A stretch of DNA of 64,000 nucleotides from positions 172,185-236,184 of the IMG/VR virus record IMGVR_UViG_3300030294_000005; one strand, given 5' to 3'. Under the pieces are notes generated by a model. It saw only the letters and a list, made by a program, of their open reading frames with translations, did not search any database and had not been told where the DNA came from. The DNA comes from a virus. Shown one piece after another: positions 14,672-22,450 of the stretch. Made by a program: the position numbers and the translations under genes. Every line of letters begins with the position of its first letter. Within the stretch, counting starts at the first letter, position 1.

Positions 14672-16960
14672 ATGAATGACATAATAAGGAAAGTTTTAGA
14701 TGAAGTAAGACAAGGGAATAAAACTTTTCTTACTGATTTAGAAACTATGAGTAAGATAAACTCATATGTAGAAATGGTAATAAAATCAAATACACATTCC
14801 AATGATGATATAGAAAATATGAAAGGTATGTTAGAGATTTCTAACATACTTTTTAATAACACAGATAGAGATTTTATATTATTAGAGGATGGGGTATATG
14901 ATTTATTAATTGAAAAATGTAAAAAATATGATCCAAATTATTTAGTAGGAGCAAAACCTGTTTATTTTGCTCCTACAAATAATGACTCATTGACTAAACT
15001 AAAATCAAAAGTTATAAGATTTGTTGATCAAGATAAGATAGATGATATGTTATATGGAAATGATATATTCAAATATGAAGAAATAAAAAGAACTGATATA
15101 TTGAAGAGTCCAATAACATTTAAGAATACTGATGTGATAGCTAAGAGAGTAGTAAATACAAAACATAACTATCCAAAATTAGTAGGGACTTTAGATAAGG
15201 GTAAATTTGTATTAAGTTCTCAAGCAAAAGAAAAAGGTGTATATGATGATAATAATGTAAAAATATTAGAAAGGGATTTCTTTAAGAAACATATAGATGA
15301 TGGAATCTTAGATCCAAATAGAAAGTTCTATATAGTTGCAGAATTAAAATATGATGGAATTTCTGTTGAAGGAGATGTTACAAATCAGATAGAAGGAGGA
15401 AGAACTAGAGGAGATACAAATGAAGATATTGCAGCTGACCTAACTCCTATATTAAGAGGTTATAGATTTAGATATGCTCCAATGATAGATGAAGCTTTTG
15501 GGATGAAATTTGAAGCTATAATGACTCATAATAATTTAGCAAAATATAATGTAATCAAACAGAAAGATTATAAGAATTGTAGAACTGCTATCTCTGGATT
15601 ATTTGCATCGTCTGATGCTCCACAGTTTAGAGACTTTATAACATTAGTACCTTTAGCAACTTCTATAGAAGACATTGATAGACTTTCTGAAATAGAATTT
15701 ATGAATAAGTATTACAATTCTGGAGAAAGATTAAGATATTCAGTATTGTATGGTAACTATGTAGATATACTATTTCAGATAAAGAAATTTGTAGAAGAGG
15801 CAGAATATCTTAGACCATATATGCCTTTCATGTATGATGGAGTAGTGATATCTTATATAGAACCAGATCTCATAGATAAACTTGGAAGAGTAAATTCTGT
15901 TAATAAATATTCAATGGCAGTAAAATTTAATCCACTTAAGAAACAAGCAATATTTATAGAATACAGATATACCGTAGGCCAAGATGGTGTAATAACTCCT
16001 ATGATTTATTATACTGCAGTAGAGTTTTATGGCACAACACACAATCATTCTTCTGGTCATTCATATGAAAGATTTAGAACTTTGGCTTTAAGAAAAGGTG
16101 ATATAATAGATGTAGAATATGTGAATGATGTTATGCCATATGTATCAAAACCAGATAATTCACATAATCTAGAAAATACAAATCCAGTTGAAGTATTTCC
16201 TACAAAATGTCCTTCATGCGGAATAGTGCTAGAAATATCTGAATCAGGTAAATCTGCATTATGTTCTAATATGGCATGTAAGCAAAGAAATATAGCTAGA
16301 ATAGTGAGTATGTTAAAGAAATTAAATGTTAAAGATTTCTCAGATGCTTATTTGTTACAGATAGGTAAATATACATTATCGGATATGATGAATCTATCTG
16401 TAGATGAAATACAATTCTTAGGAGAGATTACTTCACAAAAGTTTATAGAAAGAATGAATCAATTAAAATTACAACCTATATATGATTATAAGATTATAGG
16501 AAGTCTTGGATTTACAGATATAGGTGTTAGAAAATGGAAGTTAATATTAAATAAATATACATTAGATGAGATACTATCTTTTACAGAAGAGCAACTAAGA
16601 GATGCTTTATTAAATATAAAAGGTATAGGTCCAGCTACTGTAGATACTATAGTATCAGAATTTAAATTCTTTAAGGCAGATATAGATACTATACTTAAGA
16701 TGCCTAATATACTAAAGTCTAAAGGAGTTAAGTCGGGTAAGTCTATAAGATTTACTGGATTTAGAAATGAAGAATTAGTAAATACTTTAAATGATATGGG
16801 ATATGATGCAAATGGAGATAGTGGTGTTACAAAATCAACAGATATATTATTAGTTCCATTTGAAGGTTACACTAGTCCTAAGACAGTTAAAGCATCAGCT
16901 AATAATATTATGATAATTCCTATAAATGATTTTACTAATAATATGGATAAGTATTTATAA
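14672..16960 (+). CDS. ligA: NAD+-dependent DNA ligase
   Basis: Domains run in LigA order: a short Ia-like region (VYDLLIEKCKKYDP at 75-88), the adenylation motif ELKYDGIS with nucleophile K226, the GRTRGDTNEDI block, an OB fold (YTVGQDGVITPM), a four-Cys zinc finger (CPSC and CSNMAC), helix-hairpin-helix repeats (LNIKGIGPATVDTI) and a C-terminal BRCT domain (SIRFTGF). Length 762 aa is slightly above usual because of an insertion at about 100-160 between Ia and the adenylation domain. That insertion holds KVIRFVDQD and SPITF, matching a motif seen in other enzymes here. It seals nicks in replicated phage DNA. It starts one base after the RNAP beta stop codon. Confidence 0.92.
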   Translation: MNDIIRKVLDEVRQGNKTFLTDLETMSKINSYVEMVIKSNTHSNDDIENMKGMLEISNILFNNTDRDFILLEDGVYDLLIEKCKKYDPNYLVGAKPVYFAPTNNDSLTKLKSKVIRFVDQDKIDDMLYGNDIFKYEEIKRTDILKSPITFKNTDVIAKRVVNTKHNYPKLVGTLDKGKFVLSSQAKEKGVYDDNNVKILERDFFKKHIDDGILDPNRKFYIVAELKYDGISVEGDVTNQIEGGRTRGDTNEDIAADLTPILRGYRFRYAPMIDEAFGMKFEAIMTHNNLAKYNVIKQKDYKNCRTAISGLFASSDAPQFRDFITLVPLATSIEDIDRLSEIEFMNKYYNSGERLRYSVLYGNYVDILFQIKKFVEEAEYLRPYMPFMYDGVVISYIEPDLIDKLGRVNSVNKYSMAVKFNPLKKQAIFIEYRYTVGQDGVITPMIYYTAVEFYGTTHNHSSGHSYERFRTLALRKGDIIDVEYVNDVMPYVSKPDNSHNLENTNPVEVFPTKCPSCGIVLEISESGKSALCSNMACKQRNIARIVSMLKKLNVKDFSDAYLLQIGKYTLSDMMNLSVDEIQFLGEITSQKFIERMNQLKLQPIYDYKIIGSLGFTDIGVRKWKLILNKYTLDEILSFTEEQLRDALLNIKGIGPATVDTIVSEFKFFKADIDTILKMPNILKSKGVKSGKSIRFTGFRNEELVNTLNDMGYDANGDSGVTKSTDILLVPFEGYTSPKTVKASANNIMIIPINDFTNNMDKYL

Positions 16961-16976
16961 AAAAGGAGGTGTATTA

Positions 16977-17303
16977 ATGGATTATAAAAAGGCAAGTGAA
17001 ATATTAACACAAGCTATTAATTATGACGAAGAAGGCAGAGTAGGAAAAGATAATTGGATATTAGGAACAGAAGATATTGAGGTTATTAAAATAGCAATTG
17101 AAGCACTTAAAAAATCAAAAGAGATATCAATATCAGATGCAATGAATATAATTAAAAATGCTTTAAAAGAAGATAAAACAGAAGGTAGTTATTATTATTC
17201 ATGGCAAAGTAATATTGCTTGTTCAATCATGGATAATTCAAATTTAGAGCATGATAAAGCTAATGAAATATCTATCAAATTTTTAGAATCGTTGATAAGA
17301 TAG
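16977..17303 (+). CDS. hypothetical protein, 108 aa
   Basis: Start set at ATG 16977 because AAAAGGAGGTG ends just upstream; the frame extends further left only into the ligase gene. The product is helical and acidic, with no recognised motif. It follows the ligase by 16 bases. Confidence 0.6.
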   Translation: MDYKKASEILTQAINYDEEGRVGKDNWILGTEDIEVIKIAIEALKKSKEISISDAMNIIKNALKEDKTEGSYYYSWQSNIACSIMDNSNLEHDKANEISIKFLESLIR

Positions 17304-17352
17304 TATATATTTTATGGTAAATATCTATAAAAAAGTGGAGGAAAGATATTAA

Positions 17353-17493
17353 ATGGGTGGTAGATATGAGGTCAGATTTGAAGACAAAAAACAGTTAGAT
17401 GGTTATATGTCAACATATACAAATAGTTGGTTTGAGTTTATGAAATTAAGGCTTATTAAAAAAGTAATTTATTATAAGGTTTTTATTTCATAA
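17353..17493 (+). CDS. small hypothetical protein, 46 aa
   Basis: Open frame from ATG 17353 to TAA 17491-17493 with GTGGAGGAAAG upstream at slightly long spacing. The product starts MGGRYEVRFEDKKQLDGY and ends with a basic hydrophobic helix (LRLIKKVIYYKVFIS). Could be a truncated remnant; function unknown. Confidence 0.45.
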   Translation: MGGRYEVRFEDKKQLDGYMSTYTNSWFEFMKLRLIKKVIYYKVFIS

Positions 17494-17577
17494 TTCGAAT
17501 ATATTATAAAGTATAATAAACTTATTGATTGGGAATAAGTACTATTTATAAATTTACAAACTATTAAACATAATTAT

Positions 17578-17604
17578 AATTATATATTATTATTATGTAT
17601 AAAA
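17578..17604 (+). promoter_or_regulatory. putative early promoter (long A+T element)
   Basis: AATTATATATTATT, then ATTATGTATAAAA; close match to the 25248 and 25931 copies, ending 34 bases before the start of the 197-aa gene. Confidence 0.6.
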
Positions 17605-17637
17605 ATAATATTATAAATTTCAAGGAGGAATTTGATT

Positions 17638-18228
17638 ATGAATTTTAACGAATCTACAATACCAATGATTTATGCACAGAAGATGGGTGAAGCAGACCTC
17701 GATTGGGATGCTAATTGGACAAGAAAAATTTATGAAGTTGTAGTAACAGGAATATCTGACTTTTTGGCTTTAGCTAAAAGTAAAAATAATAAGGTTGCAG
17801 TTGCAGTAAGGGATCTAAAAGGTAATTTCTTAATGGGTGCTATCGTAGAATATCATAGTAATGAGAATGAAGATATGCCAGGAAATTGGTCATATGAGTT
17901 TTCATTTGATGAGAAAGATTTGGAAGGGGCTACAGTATACTTAACTACTGATACACAGTTCCAGAAACAGTTATCGGCAACAGCTTATAACCTTCATAGG
18001 ATTCAGTTTGAGATGGAAATACACATAGAAACCATTATTGAATTATGCGTTTCTATATTAAAGCAATGGCTTGATATGAATGCTAAAGAAGCTGAAGAAG
18101 TAAACATAGAGCTTATTGGTTATTTTGTAGCATCTGTTGCAATTGAAAATGGAGAAAAAGTAATAGCTATTATACCTGATGGAGCAATGAAACGTCTTAT
18201 TAAAGATGATGCAGCTCTAGAGGAGTAA
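17638..18228 (+). CDS. hypothetical early-type protein, 196 aa
   Basis: Start set at ATG 17638, nine bases after AAGGAGG; an in-frame TTG two codons upstream is less well placed. The protein is acidic, mixed alpha/beta, with no membrane segment. It is a single gene with an early-type promoter and its own terminator, and may be an abundant early protein given the strong ribosome binding site. Not recognised. Confidence 0.65.
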   Translation: MNFNESTIPMIYAQKMGEADLDWDANWTRKIYEVVVTGISDFLALAKSKNNKVAVAVRDLKGNFLMGAIVEYHSNENEDMPGNWSYEFSFDEKDLEGATVYLTTDTQFQKQLSATAYNLHRIQFEMEIHIETIIELCVSILKQWLDMNAKEAEEVNIELIGYFVASVAIENGEKVIAIIPDGAMKRLIKDDAALEE

Positions 18229-18233
18229 TAATT

Positions 18234-18267
18234 AAACTCGTATGTTTTTGCATACGAGTTTATTTTT
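18234..18267 (+). terminator. Rho-independent terminator
   Basis: Stem AAACTCGTATG (18234-18244) with CATACGAGTTT (18251-18261), followed by ATTTTT. Confidence 0.85.
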
Positions 18268-18292
18268 AATAAAAAGGTGGATGATTATATAT

Positions 18293-18916
18293 ATGGACAA
18301 AGCGAGAATAAATAATAAAATATATGATATCATTACTGATGACGAATATAAGAATAATAAGAATTTGTATGATCCTTCATTCACTGCAATAAAGAAAGAA
18401 GGAACAATATATCCGTTAAGAAAAAAGAAAGATACAAGTCCAGGGTACTATGATTTAGGAGTAATAGGATTTTATGTTTCTCCATCAGATGATGAAAAAG
18501 ATTTATATAATAGTATAAATAGTATAAACTTTTCTGACTCTAAATCTATTAAAGATATAATAGAGAAGAGTGATAACTTAAAAGAAATTGAAAAAGATAT
18601 ATTAACTACAGCAGATAATATATTTATTCCTAAGATAAAAGAAAACGATGAACCTGAAATGATTGCACTTAAGGAGTCAGTCATTTCTAAGAATATAGAC
18701 ATTGGTAATTACGAACATAGGTTTGGAGGAAAATATAATAATGATATCAGAATTTTTCAAGACAATAGTATAACTTTATTTAAGTTAAAGAAATTTGCTG
18801 ATGCATTAGACTTGAAGTGTACATTAACAATAGAAGATAAAAATCCAGATGTTGCAAATCCTATGAATAGAGCTGTGACAGTTGTATTAAACGATGGAGA
18901 TGATATTGATGAATGA
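18293..18916 (+). CDS. hypothetical protein, 207 aa, upstream of RNAP beta N half
   Basis: Start set at ATG 18293; the frame extends further upstream only through a terminator hairpin. AAAAGGTGG lies upstream. The C-terminal part (SITLFKLKKFADALDLKCTL and TIED) resembles the last helix and strand of XRE-type helix-turn-helix domains, so DNA binding is possible. Its stop codon overlaps the start of the RNAP beta N-half gene by eight bases, so the two are co-translated and may be functionally linked. Otherwise unrecognised. Confidence 0.6.
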   Translation: MDKARINNKIYDIITDDEYKNNKNLYDPSFTAIKKEGTIYPLRKKKDTSPGYYDLGVIGFYVSPSDDEKDLYNSINSINFSDSKSIKDIIEKSDNLKEIEKDILTTADNIFIPKIKENDEPEMIALKESVISKNIDIGNYEHRFGGKYNNDIRIFQDNSITLFKLKKFADALDLKCTLTIEDKNPDVANPMNRAVTVVLNDGDDIDE

Positions 18917-20642
18917 TGACATAACTCAAAGAAATTTCATCAAATATTTTACTGATGAAAATAGAGAACATTTTAATGAACAATTATTTTATAGAAATGA
19001 AGATGATATAATAGAAGATATTAAGAAGGTTATATTATCATGTCAGAGAAGCAGATACTTTGTTTTAAGAGTTCATCAATTTAAAGTAGTAGATGATTAT
19101 AATGAGATTATGCAAATCTTATATAATTATGAAGAAAATCTAAATAGGAACAAGACTAAGAAGAGAGATAATCAATATGATTTTGTAGACTTAAAAGTTA
19201 CAGATATGAAATTATTGATAGTGACTTATTATATAGAAGCTAAAGAAAAATTTGAATATGTTGATGTCATTATAGCAGTTCCTAGAATAGTTAATAAGTA
19301 TTACTTTAGAATATCTGGAAATATATATTCAGCATTGTTTCAGTTAGTAGAGAGTACTTATAATAGTTCAACTTCAGCAGCTTCAAGAAAAGATAATATT
19401 ACATTAAAAACAATATTTATGCCTATTAGAATATATAGAAATAATGTATCCTTATTGACAACTTCTAATGAGGATGTAAAATGTGTATTCTATACAATAA
19501 GAGTATTTAATAAATCTTTCAATTCAGTAAAGCCATTCTTAGCAAGAGGTGGATTTTATAATGGTATGGCATATTTAGGATTGAAGTATATTTCAATAAC
19601 AGAAACAGATCCTAATGATAAAGATTTATATACTTTTGAAAAACATGGCCTATTTGTAAGTGTACCGAGATATATATTTGATAGTGATGCATATACACAA
19701 TCGTTTGTATATGGATTAATTGCCGCAATAAATAAAGAATGCACATATTCAAATATATTCTCTAAATACTATTGGCTTAAAATGTTAGGTGAAGATTTTA
19801 ATAATTCTAGTGTGGATAAAGGAGTATCAATATTAGATTCTTTAGAGTCAGTATATGATATATTGACAAAAGAAAGTCTTCATCTTCCAGAATATCAGAA
19901 ACAAAATATTTATGATATTCTAAAATGGTTATTAAGAGAATTTTCAAATCTAAAATCTAAAGATAATTTAGATGTTACTGTAAAAAGAATAAGGTTCTCA
20001 GAATATATTGCATCGCTGTATGCAATGAAACTATCTACTGGTATCTATAGAATATCGGATAATAGAAGGAAGAATATAAACATAGATAGTATAAAGAGAA
20101 TAATAAGAATACCACCTATGTATCTTATAAGTGCAATAACTAAATGTAATTTAGTAAACTATAGAAATTTGGTTAATGATTTAGATTCTACTTTAGCTTT
20201 AAAATATTCTAGAAAAGGTATTTCTGGAATGGGAGATCAGAGTAGTAAATCAGTACCTAAAATATACAGATATATAGATTCGTCTAGTATAGGTATATTT
20301 GATTTAGATGATTCACCTAAATCCGACCCAGGAATATCTGGTACAATAAGTCCATTAGTTAAATTAAGTAATTGGTCTTTTTCAGATTATAGTGAACCAA
20401 ATGAATGGGAAGCTGGATTTAAAGATTTGACAAAGAACTATAAAGCATTAGTTGGTAAGAAAGAAGTAATAACTCTTCAAAAAGAATTATTAGATATAGA
20501 AAATGAAGAGTTAGAAAATATAGTAGATGACTCTATATATGCTGTAAAAGAATTAATGTCAGCTATAAGATTTATAGAAGATGATGTTATTGAAGATACA
20601 GACATAGATCCTAATATGGTTGAAGAGGAGGATTTATTATAA
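18909..20642 (+). CDS. RNA polymerase beta subunit, N-terminal half
   Basis: Start set at ATG 18909, overlapping the previous stop codon; GATGGAGATG upstream supplies the ribosome binding site. The protein follows the order of the RpoB lobe and protrusion: VNKYYFRISGNIYSALFQLVE matches the RpoB strand ending in the YFxINGxERVxI motif, and SGTISPLVKLSNWSFSDYS at about 480 matches the fork-loop segment GRICPIETPEGPNIGLI in position, though poorly conserved. The C-terminus ends in an acidic tail containing SAIRFIEDDVIEDTD, the same motif as the other enzymes. It pairs with a beta C-terminal half, most likely the one at 12487. Confidence 0.7.
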   Translation: MNDDITQRNFIKYFTDENREHFNEQLFYRNEDDIIEDIKKVILSCQRSRYFVLRVHQFKVVDDYNEIMQILYNYEENLNRNKTKKRDNQYDFVDLKVTDMKLLIVTYYIEAKEKFEYVDVIIAVPRIVNKYYFRISGNIYSALFQLVESTYNSSTSAASRKDNITLKTIFMPIRIYRNNVSLLTTSNEDVKCVFYTIRVFNKSFNSVKPFLARGGFYNGMAYLGLKYISITETDPNDKDLYTFEKHGLFVSVPRYIFDSDAYTQSFVYGLIAAINKECTYSNIFSKYYWLKMLGEDFNNSSVDKGVSILDSLESVYDILTKESLHLPEYQKQNIYDILKWLLREFSNLKSKDNLDVTVKRIRFSEYIASLYAMKLSTGIYRISDNRRKNINIDSIKRIIRIPPMYLISAITKCNLVNYRNLVNDLDSTLALKYSRKGISGMGDQSSKSVPKIYRYIDSSSIGIFDLDDSPKSDPGISGTISPLVKLSNWSFSDYSEPNEWEAGFKDLTKNYKALVGKKEVITLQKELLDIENEELENIVDDSIYAVKELMSAIRFIEDDVIEDTDIDPNMVEEEDLL

Positions 20643-20643
20643 A

Positions 20644-20868
20644 ATGATAAAATATTTTATATTTTCAAGAGAACAATTAAACATGAAAAGAAACGTCGCT
20701 AAAAAGATAAGCCAGGAATATACACCTGGCTCTGTATTTATGGGAAATAAACCAAAAGAATTTACTGATATGATAGATGACCCGAAGTTAGCAAAGTTCT
20801 CCGATTCTATTGTAATTATCAGTGGTGATCCAACTACTATTAAATATAAAGCAGGAAGTGATTTCTAA
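20644..20868 (+). CDS. hypothetical protein, 74 aa
   Basis: Start set at ATG 20644, directly after the RNAP beta N-half stop, with GAGGAGGA inside that gene as ribosome binding site. The product is small and basic at its N-terminus (MKRNVAKKISQEY). A GCCAGG/CCTGGC inverted repeat lies in the coding sequence near 20710-20728. Its TAA overlaps the ATG of the next gene by one base. Not recognised. Confidence 0.55.
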   Translation: MIKYFIFSREQLNMKRNVAKKISQEYTPGSVFMGNKPKEFTDMIDDPKLAKFSDSIVIISGDPTTIKYKAGSDF

Positions 20869-21173
20869 TGTGTAAGAAAGTTATATCAATACTTGGTCCT
20901 ACTGAATGCCCACATTGTCACTCTGCTTTAGTGCTATATAGGGAACAAACAACATCAGTTGGTTTAGATAAAAATGGAAATGGTATACCAACTGATAATA
21001 ATATGTTTGAATATGAGGAAGTATTAAAATGTGAAAATTGTTTTAGTAAATTTCCATGTATACAATTATCTAATGGTAGATATACAATCTATACTGATTT
21101 ACAGATGAGACTAGATATATATAGAACTGTAGCAAGTATAAATAGAGTAAGAAGTCCATTTATAAGGAGTTGA
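20868..21173 (+). CDS. zinc-ribbon protein, 101 aa
   Basis: Two Cys pairs, CPHC at about 15-18 and CENC at about 55-58, make a four-Cys zinc ribbon. The gene overlaps the preceding stop by one base (TAATG) and lies in the same operon as the RNAP beta N half. Zinc ribbons are common in transcription factors, so an accessory role with the phage polymerase is possible; the sequence does not prove it. Confidence 0.65.
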   Translation: MCKKVISILGPTECPHCHSALVLYREQTTSVGLDKNGNGIPTDNNMFEYEEVLKCENCFSKFPCIQLSNGRYTIYTDLQMRLDIYRTVASINRVRSPFIRS

Positions 21174-21177
21174 TTAA

Positions 21178-21780
21178 ATGAATATAGAATTTAAAACTAT
21201 GTTTAATGTAATATATGGTAGATTGTTTGGAGACTTTCAAGCTTTAACAACTGAGATTCATCCAGATATATTAAAAATAATAAAAGTTACTCATGGTAAA
21301 ACATTGGATGGAAAAATGTTTTCATTAAAACTTGAGAATGGTGTAGATATTTATATAATAAAAGAATTAAATTCTTTTATATATATGAATAGTCTGTTCG
21401 TAGATAATAAAAGATCTGTGGTATGTAGTATACCATATGACTTATATAATTACGATCAAAAAGAAATAGTAAAAATAATTAAATCGCTATACACATATAT
21501 TTGTAATCAATTGATTACAAAACCAGGAGATACATTATATAATAAAATTACAAGTATAGCTCCCACAATATTAACATTTCATACATTAAGACATGTATGT
21601 GAAGATTTAGAAATAGTTGATTTTATAGATAATGATGATAACTTTAAAGAAATAACGGTAGAAGTTTTATATGATTCATTAGACTATTCTATAAATGAAC
21701 TATTAGATTACTGTGGAATATTTGCAATCTGTACTGAGAAAATAGAAAAAGAAGTTAATGATGAAGATAAAGACGATTAG
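21178..21780 (+). CDS. hypothetical protein, 200 aa
   Basis: Unrecognised soluble protein, four bases after the zinc-ribbon gene and overlapping the next gene by 23 bases. TAAGGAG precedes the start. The acidic C-terminus (EKEVNDEDKDD) is the region overlapping the next start. Probably part of the RNAP-linked operon. Confidence 0.6.
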   Translation: MNIEFKTMFNVIYGRLFGDFQALTTEIHPDILKIIKVTHGKTLDGKMFSLKLENGVDIYIIKELNSFIYMNSLFVDNKRSVVCSIPYDLYNYDQKEIVKIIKSLYTYICNQLITKPGDTLYNKITSIAPTILTFHTLRHVCEDLEIVDFIDNDDNFKEITVEVLYDSLDYSINELLDYCGIFAICTEKIEKEVNDEDKDD

Positions 21781-22051
21781 TTTTAAGCGTCAAGATCATT
21801 GTGTAAAATGTAATGCAGATAGATCCATAGAGCTATATGATATATATGATAAACCAATAAATTATTCATATTTTCTAGATAGATTAAATAGCGTAAGTTT
21901 AGATAGTTTTAATCGACGAGAGTTATCTTATATGCAATGCAAAAAATGTGGTGTTGTATATGATATAACTTGGGAGAATAAAATACCAGAACCATTGATT
22001 AATAAGAATACACTATTCATATTTTTGAATAGTGTATTTAAAAAAATATAA
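21758..22051 (+). CDS. zinc-ribbon protein, 97 aa
   Basis: CVKC near residue 16 and CKKC near 61 form a second four-Cys zinc ribbon in this operon. The N-terminus MMKIKTISFKRQ loosely resembles the KxISF motif found elsewhere in the window. The start overlaps the previous gene; the ribosome binding site is weak, so translational coupling is likely. A long inverted repeat lies in the last codons (22007-22038). Confidence 0.6.
   Translation: MMKIKTISFKRQDHCVKCNADRSIELYDIYDKPINYSYFLDRLNSVSLDSFNRRELSYMQCKKCGVVYDITWENKIPEPLINKNTLFIFLNSVFKKI
22007..22038. repeat. 13-bp inverted repeat at the end of a coding sequence
   Basis: AATACACTATTCA (22007-22019) and TGAATAGTGTATT (22026-22038), loop TATTTT. 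It lacks a following T-run, so it looks like an RNA stability or processing hairpin rather than a terminator. Confidence 0.5.
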
Positions 22052-22067
22052 ATACTAGGAGGATAAT

Positions 22068-22376
22068 ATGATTAATTGTTTAACAAATAGTCAACTATTA
22101 AAGATGGCAGAAATTAATGAAAAAAATAAAGTAATTGATAAAAAGATAAATGATAATATAAATAAAAAAGTAAATTTTCTTAAGAAAAAACGTCCACATC
22201 TAACTGAATTTGAATTAAGTGAATATAGATTAGAATTGATAAGTGAGTCAAAACCTATAAAGATACTTAAAGAAGAGCTTGAATTTAACACTCATATCAT
22301 AGAATGTTTTAAATGTAGAAATAAATTAATTAGTATGATTGGAGAAGATGAAGTAAAACTTATTTTATTAAAATAA
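22068..22376 (+). CDS. hypothetical protein, 102 aa
   Basis: Lysine-rich helical protein, not recognised, behind TAGGAGGATA. It contains one CFKC pair near its C-terminus, which is not enough for a zinc ribbon by itself. It closes the 18293-22376 operon at the terminator that follows. Confidence 0.6.
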   Translation: MINCLTNSQLLKMAEINEKNKVIDKKINDNINKKVNFLKKKRPHLTEFELSEYRLELISESKPIKILKEELEFNTHIIECFKCRNKLISMIGEDEVKLILLK

Positions 22377-22377
22377 T

Positions 22378-22412
22378 AAATAGGAGAGATTACTCTCCTA
22401 TTTTATTTTTTA
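22378..22412 (+). terminator. Rho-independent terminator
   Basis: Stem AAATAGGAGAG (22378-22388) with CTCTCCTATTT (22393-22403), loop ATTA, followed by TATTTTTTA. Confidence 0.85.
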
Positions 22413-22422
22413 TTCTTATTAT

Positions 22423-22434
22423 AACTTTATAGTA
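22423..22434 (+). promoter_or_regulatory. possible promoter variant AACT-N6-TA
   Basis: AACTTTATAGTA between a terminator and the SbcC-like gene; same variant class as 10788 and 55075. Confidence 0.3.
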
Positions 22435-22450
22435 AGGGAGGTGATTACTT

